Assembly: GCF_037120705.1 (NCBI RefSeq)
Contig: NZ_JAWLJU010000002.1
Coordinates: 2,873,501 to 2,937,500 of the forward strand
Origin: Pseudoalteromonas sp. UG3-2
GTDB taxonomy: Bacteria > Pseudomonadota > Gammaproteobacteria > Enterobacterales > Alteromonadaceae
Direction: 5' to 3'
DNA: 64,000 nucleotides
In this document: positions 8,645 to 16,825 of the stretch, piece after piece
Layout: each line of letters opens with the position of its first letter
How positions within the stretch are numbered: the first letter of the stretch is position 1
Notes under the pieces: model-generated
Database searches by the model: none
The model's input: the letters and a program-made list of their open reading frames with translations, nothing else
What the model was told of the DNA's origin: nothing
Made by a program: the position numbers and the translations under genes

Positions 8645-8664
8645 CTAGTATTATTTAGCTAGCT

Positions 8665-8955
8665 CTAGTTCATGCCGTATTTTTTCAACTTCTTGCGCAG
8701 TGTGCCACGGTTGATACCTAGTAGGATCGCCGCACGCGTTTGGTTACCACGAGTGTAAGTCATCACCTCTTCTAACAAAGGTGCTTCAAGCTCAGAAAGA
8801 ACTAACTCATAAACGTCTTGCACGTCTTGACCATTAAGCTGCTTCAAGTAGTGGTGCACAGCTTTTTTTACTGCATCGCGCAAAGGTTGCGGTTTCTCTT
8901 GTGACTGAACGTGAGCGTTAGTAATGAATGGAGAAGTCACATTTTGTTCAAACAT
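8665..8955 (-). CDS. fis: DNA-binding protein Fis
   Basis: Nucleoid-associated homodimer that bends DNA and controls rRNA promoters and site-specific recombination. The 96 residues match the family. The C-terminal half is the invariant part, with [20 protein letters not shown] as the helix-turn-helix and LKKYGMN at the end. It is the second gene of the conserved dusB-fis operon, 46 bases downstream of dusB. Confidence 0.97.
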   Translation of the reverse strand: MFEQNVTSPFITNAHVQSQEKPQPLRDAVKKAVHHYLKQLNGQDVQDVYELVLSELEAPLLEEVMTYTRGNQTRAAILLGINRGTLRKKLKKYGMN

Positions 8956-9001
8956 CGTTATGTCTCTTTCTTAGTTAGCCTGTAGGGGAAAGTGGTGTTA
9001 C

Positions 9002-9967
9002 TTACCCCAATGTTTCAAAATAGTTTTCTAATGCTTGGACTTGCGCTTGTGGCGTTTCCAAGGCATTGAATACCCGCCTAAATTGACCTTCGTGGTCATG
9101 GGCTTGCAAATACCAAGACACATGTTTGCGTGCGATACGCGCTCCCATTGGCTCACCGTAGAATTGATGAAGGTTCACTAAGTGCTCCATCATTATTGCC
9201 TTCACCTCTGCTATCTCAGGTGTAGGCAAGTGCTCTCCGGTGCGCAAATAGTGGTCTATCTCTCGGAAAATCCAAGGACGACCTTGGGCGGCTCGACCAA
9301 TCATGATGGCATCTGCGCCCGTATAATCCAAAACCTGTTTGGCTTTCTCTGGCGACGTGATATCACCATTAGCAACCACAGGGATAGATACTGAACGTTT
9401 TATCTCTCTTATCGTGGCGTACTCCGCTTCCCCTTTGTACATGCATTTGCGCGTACGGCCATGTACGGCAAGCGAGGCAATACCTCGACGTTCAGCAATT
9501 TTCGCAATCTCAACCCCATTACGGTTATCGGTATCCCAGCCAGTACGAATTTTCAAAGAAACTGGTACATCAACAGCATTCACGACTGCTGTTACAATTT
9601 CTTCTACTAACTCGGGATACTGTAATAATGCAGAGCCTGCGAGTTTTTTGTTCACTTTCTTAGCGGGACAGCCCATATTGATATCTATGATCTGCGCGCC
9701 ATTTGCTACATTAAACTGAGCCGCTTGCGCCATCAGCTCTGGATCAGCGCCAGCTATTTGCACCGAACGTATGCCCGACTCACCACTGTGATCCATGCGA
9801 TTTTGCGACTTATCGGTTTTCCACACTTTTGGATTTGAAGACAACATTTCCGAAACCGCCAGCCCGGCACCAAGTCGACGACATAACTGCCGAAACGGTC
9901 TGTCGGTGATCCCAGCCATGGGCGCTACGATAAGATTGTTTTCAAGTTGGTATGGACCAATTCGCAC
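9002..9967 (-). CDS. dusB: tRNA-dihydrouridine synthase B
   Basis: FMN-dependent enzyme that reduces uridine in the tRNA D-loop. The 321 residues are full length. The TIM barrel starts LIVAPMAGITDRPFRQLCR; the catalytic Cys is in DINMGCPAKKVNKK near residue 100; FMN-phosphate contacts include VVANGDITS and MIGRAAQGRPW. It leads the dusB-fis operon; expression of fis in relatives depends on the promoter and 5' leader before dusB. Confidence 0.97.
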   Translation of the reverse strand: MRIGPYQLENNLIVAPMAGITDRPFRQLCRRLGAGLAVSEMLSSNPKVWKTDKSQNRMDHSGESGIRSVQIAGADPELMAQAAQFNVANGAQIIDINMGCPAKKVNKKLAGSALLQYPELVEEIVTAVVNAVDVPVSLKIRTGWDTDNRNGVEIAKIAERRGIASLAVHGRTRKCMYKGEAEYATIREIKRSVSIPVVANGDITSPEKAKQVLDYTGADAIMIGRAAQGRPWIFREIDHYLRTGEHLPTPEIAEVKAIMMEHLVNLHQFYGEPMGARIARKHVSWYLQAHDHEGQFRRVFNALETPQAQVQALENYFETLG

Positions 9968-10268
9968 TTCAGTTTAATCCGCCTTTCTTCAAGGGGCGCT
10001 AAGTTTACGGTTTTTTTTGCAAAAATCAAAGGTTATAAATTGAACATAATTGTTTTTTTTTTGAGCTTGATGGGTTGACTTTTGATAACAACCTGAGAGT
10101 AATGATGATTTGCTCTAAAAATATACAAAGTTGACTTTCTGTGGACTTTCTGTCTGCAAAAAATGGCCTGTAAAAAATGCGTAAAGCCTGTTAAATACAG
10201 GCTTTACCAGTTATAAACTACTAACTTTTTGCGGTTGTGCGAGATTGCAATTTTGAGCCGTGATTGCG
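9968..10268. other. 301-base gap with the dusB-fis promoter region
   Basis: Very AT-rich with T-tracts near 10010 and 10050, as expected for a Fis-autoregulated promoter. I could not fix -35/-10 boxes. The left end of the next minus-strand unit contributes the prmA terminator hairpin. Confidence 0.4.
10182..10206 (-). terminator. Hairpin terminator of prmA
   Basis: Perfect 9-bp stem TAAAGCCTG/CAGGCTTTA with a 7-base loop. On the minus strand a T6 run follows after five bases, 60 bases past the prmA stop. Confidence 0.7.
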
Positions 10269-11141
10269 TTACTTTTTCACTCCGCTCACCCGAGTCCATT
10301 CGCCTTCTTGAGCCACCTCATCCAAATTCAGGAAAGGGGCATACACATCAGCAACGCTTTGTGCTTGCTCTGCTAGGATCCCTGACATGGCAATCTTACC
10401 GTGTTCACCTAAGAAGCCTAAGATCACTTGGTGGAGCTCACGTAGTGGCTGGGCAAGAATATTGGCGACAACGATGTCGGCGGTAAACTGCGGCTGGTTT
10501 TCTGGTAAGTACACTTCCAGTTGCTCGGCAACGCCATTGCGTACGGCATTATCACGACTAGCGAGCAATGCTTGGGGGTCAATATCAATACCGATCACGC
10601 GCTCGGCGCCCAGCTTAATGGCAGCAATACCTAAAATGCCGGAGCCACAACCAAAGTCGACCACGGTTTTGCCGCTGAGGTCTTGTTGTTCTAACCACTG
10701 TAAGCACAGTGCCGTGGTGGCGTGTGTGCCGGTGCCAAACGCAAGACCTGGGTCCAACAGCACGTTAACGGCGTCAGGCTCGGGAATATCGCGCCAGCTC
10801 GGGCAGATCCATAAACGCTCACCGAACTTGATAGGGTGGAAGTTATCCATCCACTCGCGTTCCCAGTCTTTGTCCTCAAGCTGCTCTAACTTGTATTTTA
10901 GTGATTTATCATGCAGAGCTTGTAGATAGTCAACCACGGCTTGCATATCGTGACTGGCATCGAATAAACCAATAACTGTGGTCTCTGGCCATAAAATGAC
11001 TTCGCCGGGCTTAGGTTCGTATACCGGGTTATTTTGGCTATCCATAAACGTGACCGAAGGACAGCCAACGTCCATCAGTAGGTCGCTAAGGGCATCGGCA
11101 TCGGCTTTATCAGCATCAATTCGGATTTGGATCCAGGCCAT
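10269..11141 (-). CDS. prmA: Ribosomal protein L11 methyltransferase
   Basis: Trimethylates ribosomal protein L11 at several amino groups using SAM. The 290 residues match the family. The N-terminal L11-recognition domain begins [20 protein letters not shown]; the catalytic domain shows [20 protein letters not shown], then [20 protein letters not shown] (SAM loop) and [11 protein letters not shown]. It lies between rpoD and dusB with its own terminator. Confidence 0.97.
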   Translation of the reverse strand: MAWIQIRIDADKADADALSDLLMDVGCPSVTFMDSQNNPVYEPKPGEVILWPETTVIGLFDASHDMQAVVDYLQALHDKSLKYKLEQLEDKDWEREWMDNFHPIKFGERLWICPSWRDIPEPDAVNVLLDPGLAFGTGTHATTALCLQWLEQQDLSGKTVVDFGCGSGILGIAAIKLGAERVIGIDIDPQALLASRDNAVRNGVAEQLEVYLPENQPQFTADIVVANILAQPLRELHQVILGFLGEHGKIAMSGILAEQAQSVADVYAPFLNLDEVAQEGEWTRVSGVKK

Positions 11142-11180
11142 GAGTGTTTACCTTTGTGTTGCGGTTACTATTAACTATAA

Positions 11181-11202
11181 AAAAGGCCGCTACATAGCGG
11201 CC
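11181..11202 (-). terminator. Intrinsic terminator of rpoD
   Basis: GGCCGC/GCGGCC stem around TACATA (11185-11202), followed on the minus strand by a T6 run. It lies 20 bases past the rpoD stop. Confidence 0.85.
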
Positions 11203-11222
11203 TAGTCTTATTCTGCTATCTG

Positions 11223-13070
11223 TTAGCCTTTAACATCTAAAAAGCTCTTTAACAGATCTGAGCGTGATGGGTGGCGTAGCTTACGCAACGCTTTGGCTTC
11301 AATCTGACGAATACGCTCACGGGTAACGTCAAACTGCTTACCTACCTCTTCAAGCGTGTGGTCGGTGTTCATGTCGATACCAAAACGCATCCGTAGTACT
11401 TTGGCCTCACGTGCTGTTAGTCCTGCTAACACCTCGTTGGTGGCACCACGTAGGCTCTCCATGGTGGCAGAGTCAATTGGTGAGTCGATAGTGGTATCTT
11501 CAATGAAGTCACCAAGATGTGAATCTTCATCATCACCAATGGGCGTTTCCATGGAAATTGGCTCTTTGGCGATTTTCAGCACCTTACGGATTTTGTCTTC
11601 TGGCATCACCATGCGCTCTGCTAACTCTTCTGGGCTAGGCTCACGACCCATTTCCTGTAGCATTTGACGAGAGATACGATTGAGTTTGTTAATCGTCTCT
11701 ATCATGTGTACTGGGATACGGATGGTTCTTGCTTGGTCAGCAATCGATCGAGTAATTGCCTGACGGATCCACCAAGTAGCATACGTTGAAAACTTATAAC
11801 CACGACGATATTCGAACTTATCTACCGCTTTCATCAGACCGATGTTACCTTCTTGGATCAAGTCCAAGAACTGTAAGCCACGGTTGGTGTATTTTTTCGC
11901 AATGGAAATAACCAGACGTAAGTTGGCTTCAACCATCTCTTTCTTCGCGCGGCGAGCTTTCGCTTCACCAATGCTCATACGACGGTTGATGTCTTTAATG
12001 CGCTCGATACTCAGGCCTGTGCCTTCTTCAAACGCTTTCAATTTATTAATGCAACGCTCAATTTCAGGTTTCACTTCAGCTAGTTTTACTGAGTGTTTCT
12101 CACCTGATGCGATTTCAGCATCGATCCAAGCAGTATCGGTTTCGTTATTAGCAAAATGCTTAACAAACAGTTTCTTTGGTAGCTTCGCTACTTGAACCGC
12201 TTGTTTCATGATGATGCGCTCTTGTACACGCACTTTGTCCATCATGTCACGCATGTTATTGACCATGCGATCGAACTGCTTCGGTACTAGTTTGAAGGTA
12301 CGGAAGTGATCACCGATTTCTTTAATCGCGGCTTGTGCATCTGGGTGTGAACGGCCTTTGCTGGCAAAGATTTCACGGGCATTGTTATACAAAGAACGCA
12401 GGCGCTCGAAGTGTTCACGAGCTTCTTCAGGATCTGGGCCTGAATCGCCTTCTTCTTCGTCGTCATCGTCATCGACGTCGTCATCTTCGTCTTCTAAATC
12501 TTCGTCACTTAGCTCAGAGCCAATGTGAGTTGCCGAGATAGGAGCATCACCATCTTCCACGGCATTAGGATCAAAGAAACCAGAAACAATGTCGCTTAAG
12601 CGCATTTCTTCGGCTTCAAATTTATCCCACTGCTCAAGTAGGTAAGTGATCGCTTCTGGGTACTCAGCAACAGAAATTTGTACTTGGTTGATCCCTTCTT
12701 CAATGCGTTTTGCGATTTGGATCTCACCTTCACGCGTCAGAAGCTCAACAGTACCCATTTCACGCATGTACATGCGAACTGGGTCGGTAGTGCGGCCAAT
12801 TTCTTTTTCTACTGTAGCTAGAGCCGCAGCGGCTGCCTCGGCAGCGTCCTCATCTGTTGTGGTTTCTTGCATCATCAACTCGTCAGCATCAGGCGCATTT
12901 TCAGAGACCTGAATACCCATATCGTTGATCATGCTAATGATGTCTTCTACTTGATCTGAGTCAATGATGTCTTGTGGAAGGTGATCGTTAACTTCTGCAA
13001 AAGTTAAGTAACCTTGCTCTTTACCTTTCTGAATCAGAAGTTTGAGTTGTGACTGAGGAGTTTGATCCAT
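11223..13070 (-). CDS. rpoD: RNA polymerase sigma factor RpoD (sigma-70)
   Basis: Primary housekeeping sigma factor. Start chosen at ATG 13070 ([20 protein letters not shown]), which aligns with known RpoD N-termini; 12 codons of open frame upstream are not homologous. The resulting 615 residues are full length. Region 1.1 lies at the N-terminus, an acidic low-complexity insert (many Asp/Glu) near 195-220, region 2 with [20 protein letters not shown] and [12 protein letters not shown], and region 4 with [20 protein letters not shown]. Last gene of the rpsU-yqeY-dnaG-rpoD cluster. Confidence 0.98.
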   Translation of the reverse strand: MDQTPQSQLKLLIQKGKEQGYLTFAEVNDHLPQDIIDSDQVEDIISMINDMGIQVSENAPDADELMMQETTTDEDAAEAAAAALATVEKEIGRTTDPVRMYMREMGTVELLTREGEIQIAKRIEEGINQVQISVAEYPEAITYLLEQWDKFEAEEMRLSDIVSGFFDPNAVEDGDAPISATHIGSELSDEDLEDEDDDVDDDDDEEEGDSGPDPEEAREHFERLRSLYNNAREIFASKGRSHPDAQAAIKEIGDHFRTFKLVPKQFDRMVNNMRDMMDKVRVQERIIMKQAVQVAKLPKKLFVKHFANNETDTAWIDAEIASGEKHSVKLAEVKPEIERCINKLKAFEEGTGLSIERIKDINRRMSIGEAKARRAKKEMVEANLRLVISIAKKYTNRGLQFLDLIQEGNIGLMKAVDKFEYRRGYKFSTYATWWIRQAITRSIADQARTIRIPVHMIETINKLNRISRQMLQEMGREPSPEELAERMVMPEDKIRKVLKIAKEPISMETPIGDDEDSHLGDFIEDTTIDSPIDSATMESLRGATNEVLAGLTAREAKVLRMRFGIDMNTDHTLEEVGKQFDVTRERIRQIEAKALRKLRHPSRSDLLKSFLDVKG

Positions 13071-13192
13071 AGAGAAATTTGCTTCCACTCTGAAAAGTTG
13101 ATACAACAGGCGCCAGCTAAAACACAGCTAAAATTTTGATGACGCAGTGAATAGAACAGTATAGCACCGAAAATCTTGATTGACTAGGGCTT

Positions 13193-14932
13193 CTAGCGTT
13201 TTAGCGCTTGTGTTAACAAGGCCAGCTCAAGCCGTTCCTCTTTGTTTAGTCCTTCGGTTTTGTCCTTAATAGATAAGGTCTCATGACGGTAATTTAAACA
13301 CTGATCTTCAATAAATTGAAAAGTATCTTTAAATTCTGCTTCCAGTCGCTCTTCACTGACCCCATGTTGCCATACCGCTAACTTTTGCAAGGCACTGAAT
13401 TCGCTTTGTTCACGAAAGTACTCCAGTAACTGTGCTGTCGTGAGCTGTTGGTTTTGTATACACAGTGATTGCAATTTTAACAACAGCTCAATTCCTGGGA
13501 TGGCCATTTCAGCCAGCTCTGGCATATATTCCACTTGCCTACCTAGCTGAGGGTGCTGTAACAGTAGGCCAATTGCGCGGCGCATGGGGGTCACTTTAAA
13601 TTGCCGTTCAATTTTGTGTTGGTGTTTATTGCTTGCCAGCTTAGCGCTCAGTTGTTCACGAGTACGACCGATTAACCGTGCTAGGGTCTCCAGCAGGGTT
13701 TCTTGATAATAGTCACTGGGAATTTTATTAATCAGTGGGATCGCATCACTTAATAACTTGGCTTTGCCGGCATCGTTAGTTAAGTCGCACTGTTCACGGA
13801 GCTTATTAAAAATGACTTGGGTGTAATCGGTGGCATCTTCGTAGCGGGCTTCAAATGCCGCTTTGCCTTCTTGTTGCACTAAGGAGTCGGGATCTTCGCC
13901 GTCGGGCAGAAAGACAAATTGCAGTGACTTACCGTCTTTTAAGTTGGGTAACGCGTGCTCCAATGCTCGCCACGCGGCATCTCGACCTGCGCGGTCGCCA
14001 TCATAACAGCAGATCACACGATCGGTATTGCGAAACAAGGTTTGCATATGCTCAGCCGTGGTGGCAGTGCCTAGCGCAGCAGCGGCATAATCAATGCCTT
14101 GTTCAGCCAATGCCACGACATCCATATAGCCCTCAACGATTAATACTTTTTCGAGGTTTTTATGGGCTTGTTTTGCTTCATAAAAACCATAAAGCTCAAA
14201 GCTTTTATGAAAAATACGGGTTTCCGGTGAGTTGAGGTATTTTGGCCCTTGTTCATCGCCCATAATACGTCCGCCAAACGCCACCACGCGACCGCGCTTA
14301 TCTCGGATTGGGAACATTAAACGATCGCGAAAAAAGTCAAATTGACGACCAGGGGTTTTCTCTGATGCTAACTTTAAATCCAGCAGTTGTTGTTTGTGCT
14401 CTGGCTTGCGAGCCACTTGTTGGCATAACGACTCCCATTCTGGCGGTGCGTAGCCAATCATAAATTTTTGTACCGTTTCACCACTTAGCCCACGACCTTT
14501 AACGTAGTCGATGACGGCGGCTGCATTGCTGTGGTGTTTTAGTTGGTGCTGATAGAACTTGGCCGCCTGTAACATCAAATCGTAGTCAGATTTTTTTTCT
14601 TCGAATGAACGCTGTGGCCCTTGAGGCGCATTTTCTCTGGGAACCTCAAGGTTCATTAGGGCGGCAAGCTCTTCAATGGCATCGACAAATTCGAGCTTTT
14701 CATACTCCATCATAAAAGTAATGGCGTTACCGTTGGCGCCACAACCAAAGCAGTGATAGAACTGCTTTTCTCGTGAAACAGTAAAGGAAGGCGTTTTTTC
14801 ATTGTGAAAAGGACAGCAGGCTTGGTAGTCTTTTCCTGCTTTTTTTAATCCTACACGGCTATCGATTAACTCGACAATGTCTGCTCTTGCCAGTAAGTCA
14901 TCAATAAATTGTCTAGGGATTTTACCTTTCAT
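13193..14932 (-). CDS. dnaG: DNA primase
   Basis: Makes RNA primers at the replication fork. The 579 residues are full length. The N-terminal zinc-binding domain has CCPFHNEKTPSF and FYHCFGCGANGNAI; the TOPRIM core has LIVEGYMDVVALAEQG (the catalytic Glu) and CCYDGDRAGRDAAWRAL; the C-terminal helicase-binding domain follows from about residue 430. A TATAAT box upstream and a terminator after yqeY suggest that it can be transcribed apart from rpsU-yqeY. Confidence 0.98.
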   Translation of the reverse strand: MKGKIPRQFIDDLLARADIVELIDSRVGLKKAGKDYQACCPFHNEKTPSFTVSREKQFYHCFGCGANGNAITFMMEYEKLEFVDAIEELAALMNLEVPRENAPQGPQRSFEEKKSDYDLMLQAAKFYQHQLKHHSNAAAVIDYVKGRGLSGETVQKFMIGYAPPEWESLCQQVARKPEHKQQLLDLKLASEKTPGRQFDFFRDRLMFPIRDKRGRVVAFGGRIMGDEQGPKYLNSPETRIFHKSFELYGFYEAKQAHKNLEKVLIVEGYMDVVALAEQGIDYAAAALGTATTAEHMQTLFRNTDRVICCYDGDRAGRDAAWRALEHALPNLKDGKSLQFVFLPDGEDPDSLVQQEGKAAFEARYEDATDYTQVIFNKLREQCDLTNDAGKAKLLSDAIPLINKIPSDYYQETLLETLARLIGRTREQLSAKLASNKHQHKIERQFKVTPMRRAIGLLLQHPQLGRQVEYMPELAEMAIPGIELLLKLQSLCIQNQQLTTAQLLEYFREQSEFSALQKLAVWQHGVSEERLEAEFKDTFQFIEDQCLNYRHETLSIKDKTEGLNKEERLELALLTQALKR

Positions 14933-14964
14933 GTATGTTCCGTTGTCGACGCTAATTGTTCGAC

Positions 14965-14995
14965 ATTATACCAAGTATCAGAAATAAAAAATCAA
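14965..14995 (-). promoter_or_regulatory. Candidate dnaG promoter
   Basis: On the minus strand, TTGATT (14995-14990) and a perfect TATAAT (14970-14965) are separated by 19 bases, slightly long for sigma-70. The -10 box ends about 32 bases before the dnaG ATG, and the pair lies downstream of the yqeY terminator. Confidence 0.5.
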
Positions 14996-15070
14996 CTTCT
15001 CATTATTTGCCAGATAAAATGTCGCAGATAGCAAAGGTGAGTTGGGTTTCAGGGGGAGATGGCCCAAAAA

Positions 15071-15098
15071 CGAAGAAACCGAGCACTGGGCTCGGTTT
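15071..15098 (-). terminator. Intrinsic terminator after yqeY
   Basis: Perfect 9-bp stem AAACCGAGC/GCTCGGTTT with loop ACTGG (15076-15098). On the minus strand it is followed by CTTCGTTTTT. It divides the rpsU-yqeY transcript from dnaG-rpoD. Confidence 0.8.
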
Positions 15099-15127
15099 GC
15101 TAAATCTATCATACTTCAGTATGTGGG

Positions 15128-15574
15128 TTAGGCAGTTAGTCTTTGCTTAATTAAGCCAGACAATTTGCCCATGTCAGCGCGACCCTCGGCTTTAGCCTTG
15201 ATGGCGCCCATGACTTTACCCATGTCTTGCATGCCAGATGCACCAGTTTGTGCAATCACAGCATCAATAAGCTCAACCACTTCTTCGTCACTTAAAGGTT
15301 GTGGAAGAAAGGTTTCTAGTACGCTGATTTCGTTAGCTTCAATTTCGGCTAAATCTTCACGACCAGCTTCAGTATACTGGTTATAAGAGTCGCGACGTTG
15401 TTTAACCAGCTTCACCAAGACGGCGGTAATACCGGCGTCATCGAGTGTTACTTGATTGTCGATTTCTCGCTGTTTAATTTCAGCAAGTACCGCACGAACA
15501 GCACCAAGACGAGTTTTGTCTTTGGCCTTCATCGCTTCTTTTTGTGCATCTTTCAGCGTAACTAATAAGCTCAT
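15128..15574 (-). CDS. yqeY: GatB/YqeY domain-containing protein
   Basis: 148 residues, the usual length for this stand-alone homologue of the GatB tail domain, which in amidotransferases binds tRNA. Hallmarks are AMKAKDKTRLGAVRAVLAEI at the start and GKVMGAIKAKAEGRADMGKLS near the end. The gene is 20 bases downstream of rpsU. The exact role of YqeY is unsettled; a function connected with tRNA or translation is inferred from the family and from its place beside S21. Confidence 0.93.
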   Translation of the reverse strand: MSLLVTLKDAQKEAMKAKDKTRLGAVRAVLAEIKQREIDNQVTLDDAGITAVLVKLVKQRRDSYNQYTEAGREDLAEIEANEISVLETFLPQPLSDEEVVELIDAVIAQTGASGMQDMGKVMGAIKAKAEGRADMGKLSGLIKQRLTA

Positions 15575-15594
15575 TGCAGCAAGACCGTCACTGA

Positions 15595-15810
15595 CTAGTA
15601 TAATTTAACGCGACGTGCGTTTTCGCGAGAAAGCTTCTTCATGTGACGCTTTACTGCAGCCGCTTTTTTACGCTTACGCTCTGCAGTTGGTTTTTCATAG
15701 TGCTCGCGACGACGAACTTCTGAAAGGATACCTGCTTTTTCACATGAACGTTTGAAACGACGTAGTGCAACGTCAAACGGTTCGTTTTCTCTTACTTTAA
15801 TAACTGGCAT
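15595..15810 (-). CDS. rpsU: 30S ribosomal protein S21
   Basis: 71 residues, starting [20 protein letters not shown] and ending in a Lys/Arg-rich tail ([14 protein letters not shown]). Small-subunit protein near the 3' end of 16S rRNA, aiding initiation. First gene of the macromolecular synthesis cluster (rpsU, yqeY, dnaG, rpoD). Confidence 0.98.
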   Translation of the reverse strand: MPVIKVRENEPFDVALRRFKRSCEKAGILSEVRRREHYEKPTAERKRKKAAAVKRHMKKLSRENARRVKLY

Positions 15811-15935
15811 TAAAAATTCACCTACCTAATTAATGAGCTAAGCTCTAATTTGGCTACAAAATAGCCAATTGGTTCAAAAATGGTGCGGTATTGTAATCCG
15901 AAGCAATAGCGCATGTAAAGTCTAAATTATAGCTA

Positions 15936-15968
15936 AAACCCGAGCGCCTGTCACATCCGCAACTCGGG
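15936..15968 (-). terminator. Possible terminator of rsmD
   Basis: CCCGAG (15939-15944) and CTCGGG (15963-15968) with an 18-base loop. On the minus strand it is followed by TTTTA. The long loop makes it a weaker call. Confidence 0.4.
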
Positions 15969-15979
15969 CATAACCTAAG

Positions 15980-16567
15980 TTATGTTCTGCGGTATAACCG
16001 ACATGTCACTTGGCCTGCTTGTTTTTCTTTTACAATCGTCCAGTTAGCTGGGAACTGGGGGTGAGCCTCGCGCTCAAATTCAACATAAATAAGGGCCTGT
16101 TCGCCAAGCCAAGCCTGGCTTTCTAGCAGCTCGCAACAAGGTGCGAGGAGGTTTTTTCTAAATGGTGGATCGAGAAACACTAAATCAAACTGTTGCGCAG
16201 AACGATTATGGCCAAGCTCGGTTAATGCATCAGCGTTGATAATGTTGGCATTAGTTAACTGCAATAATTCACTATTATTTTGCAGTTGCTGGGCGGCACA
16301 GCGGTCAAGCTCAATAAAAGTGGCCTCAGCAGCAAACCGTGACAGCGCCTCAAATCCCAAGCTTCCGGCACCAGCAAAGCAGTCCATCACCTTGGCATCG
16401 CGGACATCCATCATCAACCAATTGAACAGGGTTTCTTTTACTCTATCGGTGGTGGGTCTGAGTCCTTCGATATCATGCACAGGTAGCTTACGACCGCGGT
16501 ATTGACCGCTGATTATGCGAATAAACCCTGTTGCTTTGCTATGTTGCTTCGGCTTTGTTCTTCTCAT
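15980..16567 (-). CDS. rsmD: 16S rRNA (guanine966-N2)-methyltransferase
   Basis: 195 residues. Methylates G966 of 16S rRNA in the small subunit. Motifs: IRIISGQYRGRKLPV, LRPTTDRVKETLFNWL, SAM loop VMDCFAGAGSLGFEALSR, and catalytic LVFLDPPF. It is divergent from ftsY, the classic gammaproteobacterial arrangement. Confidence 0.96.
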   Translation of the reverse strand: MRRTKPKQHSKATGFIRIISGQYRGRKLPVHDIEGLRPTTDRVKETLFNWLMMDVRDAKVMDCFAGAGSLGFEALSRFAAEATFIELDRCAAQQLQNNSELLQLTNANIINADALTELGHNRSAQQFDLVFLDPPFRKNLLAPCCELLESQAWLGEQALIYVEFEREAHPQFPANWTIVKEKQAGQVTCRLYRRT

Positions 16568-16825
16568 GTTAACGTTACTGTATTAATAGCTGTGGTTTAT
16601 TGCTTCAGGATTTTTCATCCTCGAGGATCGTGGTACACTTGCTGGCAATTTTATCATACATATTTAGGTTGCCACTGCTGGCAATCTCTCGAGCCCAAAA
16701 CAATGGTTATGCCGGTCTTGCTGCCTTAGAGCAACTGATGAGTCCGGAAACGATGAGTAGTGTATCAATATCAGCGCAACTTTGCTTTGGGTTTATGCAA
16801 TTTAATAACACGGTCAGAAGTGAAT

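Noticed and set aside
11223..13106. Longer rpoD start at 13106
   Set aside because: The 12 extra residues do not match RpoD N-termini; ATG 13070 aligns with the family.
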